This document shows, piece by piece, positions 7,686-11,227 of a stretch of DNA of 11,227 nucleotides. Positions within the stretch are counted from its first letter, which is position 1; every line of letters starts with the position of its first letter. The DNA is taken from the NCBI GenBank assembly GCA_001687465.1, contig LVLI01002560.1, positions 1-11,227 of the forward strand, in the 5' to 3' direction. The stretch is from Halocafeteria seosinensis. Taxonomy: Eukaryota; Sar; Bigyra; Bicosoecida. The notes beneath the pieces were generated by a model that searched no databases, had not been told where the DNA came from, and saw nothing but the letters and a program-made list of their open reading frames with translations. The position numbers were made by a program, and so were the translations under genes.

Positions 7686-7786
7686 GCCAGAATTTCTGTC
7701 TGCTCTTCGCATATCGTAATATCGTCGCCATCCCCAGGAAGGGTGCGGTCTTCCGTAGCAACCTCCACATCTTCCGCGGCTGCCAT
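7686..7786 (-). CDS. Probable first exon of hAT-1
   Basis: ATG at 7786-7784 opens 34 codons of acidic protein (MAAAEDVEVATEDRTL, then GDGDDITICEEQTEILA) before an in-frame TGA at 7684-7682. A weak donor GTGACC at 7685 could join it to the zinc-finger exon through an 83-nt intron, but the phases differ by one base. Position and composition support it as the transposase N-terminus. The splice is uncertain. Confidence 0.5.
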
Positions 7787-7803
7787 TTAACCCTAACCCT
7801 AAC
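7787..7803 (-). repeat. Telomere-like TTAGGG repeat at the hAT-1 start codon
   Basis: TTAACCCTAACCCTAAC on the plus strand, i.e. GTTAGGGTTAGGGTTAA directly before the ATG of hAT-1. Two full TTAGGG units plus a partial one, the telomere repeat type of many protists. It may be a short interstitial telomeric repeat or a telo-box-like promoter element in the leader. Confidence 0.6.
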
Positions 7804-7900
7804 GATACAACCAAAAATGGTCCCGAATGACGTATTTAACTCTACTATAATCTAAAACCCAAGGATATATCATTACGATGCTTGTAACACTATACATATG

Positions 7901-8163
7901 GCTTTATATGTTGAAATTTGCTGGAGGAAAATTAACGGTCTTTTTTGAAATTTTGTGGGGTCAAGCCCTGGGGTCAAAGTGCGGAACACCAAAATCACAT
8001 CCCTGCCCCGCCTGTGGCGGACGATTTGCTTCAATTTACACGCTTCCGAAATTATTAGGGAGGGATGGCTCTACATGTTGAAATTTGCTGGAGGAAAATT
8101 AACGGTCTTTTTTGGAATTGTGGGGGGTCAAAGCTAAAAAATGTGGGGTCAAAGTGCGGAACA
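7901..8163 (+). repeat. Duplicated repeat unit, two diverged copies
   Basis: ATGTTGAAATTTGCTGGAGG and the following 20 bases (7908-7947) recur exactly at 8075-8114. Each copy is followed by a TGGGGTCAAAGTGCGGAACA block (7969-7988 and 8144-8163, identical). Copy 1 therefore spans about 7901-7988 and copy 2 about 8068-8163, offset 167 to 175 bp. Both copies are open in their own frames for a WLYMLKFAGGKLTVFF peptide. Between them copy 1's frame reads a Cys-x2-Cys segment (CPACGGRF). The function is unknown; I would not call either a gene. Confidence 0.8.
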
Positions 8164-8165
8164 TC

Positions 8166-8180
8166 GACGACTCAGTCGTC
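8166..8180. repeat. Small palindrome, 6-bp stem, 3-nt loop
   Basis: GACGAC at 8166-8171 pairs with GTCGTC at 8175-8180 around TCA. It sits two bases after the second repeat copy and may mark its edge. The size alone is compatible with chance. Confidence 0.35.
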
Positions 8181-8265
8181 TGGGTGCTGATGCAGCTGAT
8201 ATTACCATTTCGCTTCACCATCCAAGATTGCTTCGTTACAGCTCATTCCGGAAGTCGAACGAGGC

Positions 8266-8288
8266 TCCCGGTGGGTGGGTGGGTTTGG
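8266..8288 (+). repeat. GGGT microsatellite
   Basis: Three GGGT units flanked by GG (CCCGGTGGGTGGGTGGGTTT). With only three full G-triplets it falls short of the usual G-quadruplex rule. Confidence 0.6.
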
Positions 8289-8355
8289 CATACTGCGTTC
8301 GTTAAAGTCCGTTCGGTACTTGCGTTCTCGCGTCGGCATATCGTATTGCTTTATT

Positions 8356-8523
8356 ATGGGAAATCGGGTATTGGGAACTGGAAGTGCTAATGGTTTCAGT
8401 ATAACAGGTGATAATCATACCATTATAGGTAATCAATTTTTAGCTTCAAGTAATACAAACCTAACTGGAACTGGTAATATAACAGTACAATGTAGGAAAC
8501 CAACCTACATTATAAACTTCTAA
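8356..8523 (+). CDS. Small beta-helix-like ORF, 55 aa, probable fragment
   Basis: Starts at the only good ATG (TTATTATGGG) and ends in TAA. The protein is rich in Asn, Gly, Thr and Ile (GFSITGDNHTIIGNQF, then NLTGTGNITVQC), like the rungs of right-handed parallel beta-helix proteins (PbH1 repeats), where N-T-I-I-G-N is a typical turn. At least two rungs are visible. A complete beta-helix needs many more, so this is a fragment or a coincidence of composition. Base composition is clearly more AT-rich than on either side, suggesting a separate origin. The last 12 codons overlap a perfect 8-bp hairpin. Confidence 0.4.
   Translation: MGNRVLGTGSANGFSITGDNHTIIGNQFLASSNTNLTGTGNITVQCRKPTYIINF
8489..8511. 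repeat. Perfect hairpin, 8-bp stem, 7-nt loop
   Basis: AATGTAGG at 8489-8496 pairs with CCTACATT at 8504-8511. About one such stem is expected by chance in a window this size. It lies within the end of the beta-helix-like ORF, 9 nt before its TAA, so it would be a 3'-end signal only if the true reading frame stopped earlier. Confidence 0.5.
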
Positions 8524-8942
8524 GTGAAAACGGTCGTGCTCTCTATCGTAAATCTAGTTTTTTGAATCATTATGTTTTGTTATTACAAAAGAAATGAACC
8601 ATGCCGACGCGAGGCGAGAACTGGGACTCCGGTCTGGGTAGTGTGTTTGGCGCGGGGCGCGGCGCACTGGCCAAGTCGATGGGGCTTTGGCGCAATTAAG
8701 TTACTTCGGTTTGAAAGATATACCTAGGAGAAGTACCGACAAAAGTATATCTGCGCGTGTATTTACCTGGCATATCCCACTAGTTCAGGCAAAACCTCCG
8801 AACTCGAGGCTGGGTTGCTCTACTACCCGGATAGTAATTTGAATTGTGCTCTGGTTTACTTCGTCAAATCCTCTGAGCGAGGAAGACAAAAGAAACACGG
8901 AAAGGACCACAAACGTGAGCAACGAAGTCAGTTCATCCACCG
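8524..8942. other. Spacer with one 32-codon ORF
   Basis: The only item I note is an ATG-initiated 32-codon ORF at 8601-8699 in a GC-rich patch (MPTRGENWDSGLGSVFGAG, ending GLWRN). It is Gly-rich, has no recognisable family, and is short enough to be chance. The rest, up to the first zinc-finger codons of hAT-2, shows no supported gene. Confidence 0.35.
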
Positions 8943-9216
8943 TTGCAGAATCAGGGCAATAACCGCGAATGTCTGAGGCCGAAAGGAAAGGGCAGAAAAG
9001 GGCATTGGTCCTGGGAGCATTTTGCACCAATTGAGTTAAATGTCCTCGGACAAAACGCTACCAACAAGCCAAATGCATACACTGCAAGCAATACTTTGAC
9101 GCACGCACGGACACATCTATGCCGGATCATCCCTTCACGAGTGCGCGCGTATAGCCGCAGAAACAAGGGATGAACTGGTCGCGCACGCAGCAGTTCAGCA
9201 CTCCTCACCGCGAACA
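8943..9216 (+). pseudogene. hAT-2 BED zinc finger, split by frameshifts
   Basis: Three frames together carry the BED pattern. Frame A (to about 9040) gives GRKGHWSWEHFAPIELN, the W...HF opening. Frame B (from 9041) gives RYQQAKCIHCKQYFDART, with the Cys-x2-Cys pair. Frame C (from 9127) gives SSLHECARIAAETRDELVAH, with the closing L-x-x-C segment, and runs straight into the next ORF. At least two indels are needed. BED fingers bind the transposon ends. Confidence 0.7.
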
Positions 9217-9900
9217 TTGAACCGCTCTGAGGAGACAAGCAGCTCCAGAAAGAGACCACCTGAAGGGCAGCAACCTAACATTAAAGGGTCTTTTGACTCC
9301 CGAAAGCTTCGAAAGACAGAGTGGGAGAGATTTAGTCTGTCACTACGGAGGTTCATAATTCACAGTGGATGCTCTTTCCGAGCCATAGAGGACCCGTACC
9401 TAATTGAAGCCTTCAGACTCACTCTAGCAGATTGCCTGTTAGAGCTTTTGCGGATCTGCCATGACGTGCATGAAGGTGTTAAGAGTAGGCACGGAAATGC
9501 CCCCGCGTTCGCCCGCCACGTGGACGCAGTATTAAACCTCAGGTTTTCCGAGTATGAACAACCATTGTATCTCTTGGGACTCGTTTTGCACCCACGTTGC
9601 ATGCATTGGTCTCTCAGGACGGAAGACATGGAACGATGTTTTGACGGCCATATACATGGTTGCGAGAGACAAGTGGGGTTGGTTTGACGGTGATCTCCAG
9701 AACCTTGTGCAGCAGTTGCTTTCCTACAAGCACGGCGCAGCTCGGTTCACCACCTGCCCCGATTCTTACGATGATCCATTGGAGTATTGGCGGCAAGTGC
9801 CGGACACTGTAACACCGCAAAGGCAAAGGAGTTCGCCGTTAAGTTGTTGGACGTTTGCCCAACCGCCGTAGAGACGGAAAGGCTATTCTCACAGCTCTGA
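9217..9900 (+). pseudogene. hAT-2 transposase N- and C-terminal parts, fused and frameshifted
   Basis: The frame to 9687 gives WERFSLSLRRFIIHSGCSFR and AIEDPYLIEAFRL, the segment between the BED finger and the core in hAT proteins. Right after it come C-terminal sequences (YLLGLVLHPRCMHWSL, matching the L-x-x-x-L-H-P region). A frameshift near 9610-9640 moves to the frame with DKWGWFDGDLQNLVQQLL and YDDPLEYWRQV. A second shift near 9815 returns to the first frame with FAVKLLDVCPTAVETERLFS, the dimerisation segment with the third catalytic acid, before TGA at 9898-9900. The catalytic core between the N- and C-terminal parts is absent. No product is expected to work as a transposase. Confidence 0.78.
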
Positions 9901-10479
9901 TACGAAATCCAAAAAAAGAAACCAGATGCACCCAATACGGCTGAGAGCGCATGCGCAGATACAGGCATGTCCTTCCACTGGGGAATGGAAAAGTTTTACA
10001 AGTGACAGACGTTTAGATCGTTTTGTTACGGAGAATGACTCGAACACTGTTGCTGGAGCAATGGAGGCGCACTTGCTGATGTATCCTTCGATATTGACAG
10101 TGAAGAAGATGGAGACTTACCTGAATTCGTGCCTGCGGAGGAGTCAAGTTCTGTGAGAACTTCAGCCGAAGAGCTGGGTGCCTCGGATACGACAGAAAAT
10201 GATGCTGATGGTACAGGAGACGGCGAAGCCGACGGACAATTCCTCACACCCATCTGGAGGACTCCTTCATGTTGAGAACTACAACGTGAAAACGTGTCTC
10301 ACCATGTTTTACGGGCTGCAGAAGAATATGACTATGACGATCCCCTCGTATGTGGCCGGAACGAGAGTAGAAGTACTTCCAACTCTGGCTCCGCGAGCTC
10401 GTCTACAGGCACTGCATGCACTCAGAACTTGTCACTGGAAAATCTCCTTAACCAATACGGATCCGAAGCAGGCACTTGA
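9901..10479 (+). pseudogene. hAT-2 C-terminal tail remnants
   Basis: Just after the TGA, another frame gives KKRNQMHPIRLRAHAQIQ, matching the basic R-N-x-M...L-A segment that follows ERLFS in hAT transposases. From about 10060 a third frame is acidic (DIDSEEDGDLPEFVPAEESS, then ENDADGTGDGEADGQ), typical of hAT tails. After one TGA at 10276-10278 it continues Ser-rich (EEYDYDDPLV, SASSSTGTACTQNLSLENLL) to a stop at 10477-10479. The last 200 bases overlap the start of the protease ORF in another frame, so one of the two readings is accidental there. Confidence 0.5.
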
Positions 10480-11122
10480 TGTTCGCGACAGCATAGAAAC
10501 GGATCAATACACTTTTGAGGTTCTGAACACACTCCAAACATCAAACATCTGTACCAAAGCGCCGTCTTGGCGCGGCGAGACGTATTCGCTTCCCCCTCCA
10601 AATGATGAAGCACCAGATCCATGCATCCTGACGTACAATGAAATCTATGGCAAGTCACTGGATCGCTTGACCCAAAATGGGGCGTGTATTTTGTTGTATC
10701 TGATTGAAGAGAATTATGGACATTGGGTAAGTATATGTCGTATCCCCAAAGAGGATGAACCCGATCATTTGATCTACTTTGATTCCTACGGCGAATATCC
10801 GGATCAGCCATTGACATGGGCGACGCCGGAGAAAAACGAAGAACTGGGGCAGAGTCGGCCGTATCTGTTGGAAAAAATCGTAAAAAACCCTGACAGGTAT
10901 GAGTATTATTCAAATCCCTTTCCATTCCAAAACGAAGATAATCTGGATATCCAAACCTGTGGCAGATGGCAAATTGCTTTCATCCATTACTGTTGGAATG
11001 CTGACGATCCGAGTCTGGTCGGTTTCAAAGATTGGATGGATGGTATCAAAGAGCAAACCGGTTTGGATACCTATGACCAAGCGGTCACTCTTCTGACCGA
11101 CCATATTGATGAACCGGCCTAA
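10199..11122 (+). CDS. Clan CE (adenain/Ulp1-like) viral cysteine protease
   Basis: A 307-aa ORF from the first in-frame ATG; the frame itself is open from 10157. The catalytic set is clear: GHW (His175), FDSYG (Asp195), FQ (Gln244, oxyanion position) and TCGRW (Cys254), in the order and roughly the spacing of clan CE proteases. The FDSYG...TCGRW form is typical of NCLDV, PLV and virophage maturation proteases, which cut capsid and core proteins during virion assembly. Cellular Ulp1 enzymes usually show D-S-L and D-C-G forms. The domain begins near residue 137 (PCILTYNEIYGKSLDRL). Residues 1-95 overlap the presumed hAT-2 tail in another frame and may be accidental. No other in-frame Met precedes the catalytic region, so the gene may have lost its true N-terminus. 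The catalytic half has no stop or frameshift, so it is young, selected or expressed. A hairpin follows. Confidence 0.82.
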   Translation: MMLMVQETAKPTDNSSHPSGGLLHVENYNVKTCLTMFYGLQKNMTMTIPSYVAGTRVEVLPTLAPRARLQALHALRTCHWKISLTNTDPKQALDVRDSIETDQYTFEVLNTLQTSNICTKAPSWRGETYSLPPPNDEAPDPCILTYNEIYGKSLDRLTQNGACILLYLIEENYGHWVSICRIPKEDEPDHLIYFDSYGEYPDQPLTWATPEKNEELGQSRPYLLEKIVKNPDRYEYYSNPFPFQNEDNLDIQTCGRWQIAFIHYCWNADDPSLVGFKDWMDGIKEQTGLDTYDQAVTLLTDHIDEPA

Positions 11123-11132
11123 TACCAAGAAA

Positions 11133-11157
11133 ATCGTACATCTGACTTTTGTACGAT
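11133..11157 (+). terminator. 3'-end hairpin after the protease, 8-bp stem, 9-nt loop
   Basis: ATCGTACA at 11133-11140 pairs perfectly with TGTACGAT at 11150-11157 around TCTGACTTT. It begins 10 nt after the TAA of the protease. Mimiviridae mRNAs are known to be cleaved and polyadenylated at hairpins placed just after genes. Size and placement fit that rule. Confidence 0.6.
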
Positions 11158-11227
11158 AGAGAGAAGGGCGGATCCGGACACATCAGAGTGAATGATCAGG
11201 GTGGATATCAGGCCACCTCTCCACGGG
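11158..11227. other. Window edge, no gene called
   Basis: On the minus strand the frame from the edge is open for 14 codons (ending WPDIHPDHSL) to a TGA at 11185-11183. This could be the end of a gene converging on the protease and sharing its hairpin, but it is too short to call. Confidence 0.25.

Larger units (their letters stand above)
5662..7786 (-). mobile_element. hAT-1, spliced hAT-superfamily transposon
   Basis: The coding part of a hAT element on the minus strand, in at least four exons. The order is acidic N-terminus (7786-7686), zinc finger (7602-7352), linker (7283-7017), then the RNase H-like transposase core with DUF659-type features and the C-terminal dimerisation region (6951-5662). 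All three catalytic acids and the C-x2-H...NL motif are visible, so the copy is nearly complete. Damage is limited: one in-frame TAG before the catalytic Glu, and exon phases that do not join cleanly at the first two introns. I could not locate terminal inverted repeats or an 8-bp target duplication, so the true element ends lie outside this coding span, perhaps in the repeat-rich flanks. Confidence 0.88.
8943..10479 (+). mobile_element. hAT-2, degenerate hAT element lacking the catalytic core
   Basis: Remains of a second hAT transposon, on the opposite strand to hAT-1 and of a different family. In order: a BED finger broken across three frames, the pre-core segment, an abrupt move to the C-terminal dimerisation region, then an acidic tail. 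The roughly 350 residues that hold the two catalytic Asp in an intact transposase are missing, so it cannot encode an active enzyme. It could have been moved by another hAT in trans. I found no terminal inverted repeats, so both limits are approximate. The right limit at 10479 rests on the open acidic/Ser-rich frame. Confidence 0.75.

Noticed and set aside
7955-8081. Zinc-finger or GIY-YIG endonuclease reading of the repeat unit
   Set aside because: CPACGGRF and LYMLKFAGGKL are suggestive, but the His pair of a finger and the YIG half of the nuclease motif are missing.
8266-8288. G-quadruplex candidate
   Set aside because: Only three full G-triplets in a simple GGGT repeat, flanked by GG pairs.
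4901-8347. 12-bp shared word GCATATCGTATT at 4901 and 8336
   Set aside because: A few exact 12-bp matches are expected by chance in a window of this length, and the flanks do not match.
8601-8699. 32-codon Gly-rich ORF
   Set aside because: It starts with ATG but is too short and unlike any family I know; a chance ORF in a GC-rich patch is the simpler reading.
10422-10925. 167-codon minus-strand ORF
   Set aside because: It lies antisense to the protease, whose catalytic motifs show that the plus strand is the coding one.
1-11227. CRISPR array, tRNA, rRNA or bacterial operon structure
   Set aside because: No regularly spaced short repeats, no cloverleaf or rRNA core sequences were noticed, and the intron-bearing hAT gene shows a eukaryotic setting.

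Overview
The window looks like nuclear DNA of a unicellular or algal eukaryote, most likely from a lineage with endogenised large or mid-size DNA viruses (a stramenopile, haptophyte or rhizarian alga would fit; the species cannot be told from the sequence). Three things support this. There are two hAT-superfamily DNA transposons, one with a canonical in-phase spliceosomal intron (GTAAGT...AG, 65 nt). There are genes of the type carried by nucleocytoplasmic large DNA viruses (NCLDV) and polinton-like viruses (PLV). There is no bacterial gene organisation: no operons and no convincing ribosome-binding sites. A short TTAGGG-type repeat is also present.

Layout, left to right. 1-585: no convincing gene. 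586-1167: a hypothetical basic protein (+). 1168-1681: non-coding, with a perfect hairpin and an AG microsatellite. 1682-3364: a secreted GLUG-repeat protein (+) with a mucin-like Ser/Thr/Pro tail. 3365-3831: weak ORFs and small inverted repeats. 3832-4509, perhaps continuing to 4731: a protein with a cysteine-protease-like HW...D...Q...FCQTFA signature (+), interrupted by a GGTA/GATA microsatellite. 4925-5470: an acidic hypothetical protein (-). 5531-5615: a cluster of TGTGGGGT repeats. 5662-7786: hAT-1 transposase (-), spliced and nearly complete, but with an in-frame TAG before its catalytic Glu. 7787-8163: a telomere-like repeat and a duplicated repeat unit. 8356-8523: a small AT-rich beta-helix-like ORF (+). 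8943-10479: hAT-2 (+), frameshifted and lacking the catalytic core. 10199-11122: a clan CE (adenain/Ulp1-like) viral cysteine protease (+), followed by a perfect 3' hairpin.

How it fits together. The GLUG protein, the FCQTFA protein and the clan CE protease read as fragments of one endogenous viral region, later invaded by two unrelated hAT elements and simple repeats. In NCLDV/PLV the clan CE protease is the expected capsid-maturation enzyme. The hairpin about 10 nt after its stop resembles the 3'-end hairpins described for Mimiviridae transcripts. A second hairpin lies at the same distance from the in-frame TAA at 4729-4731, which suggests that the FCQTFA gene originally ran through the microsatellite. 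No CRISPR array, rRNA or tRNA gene was seen.
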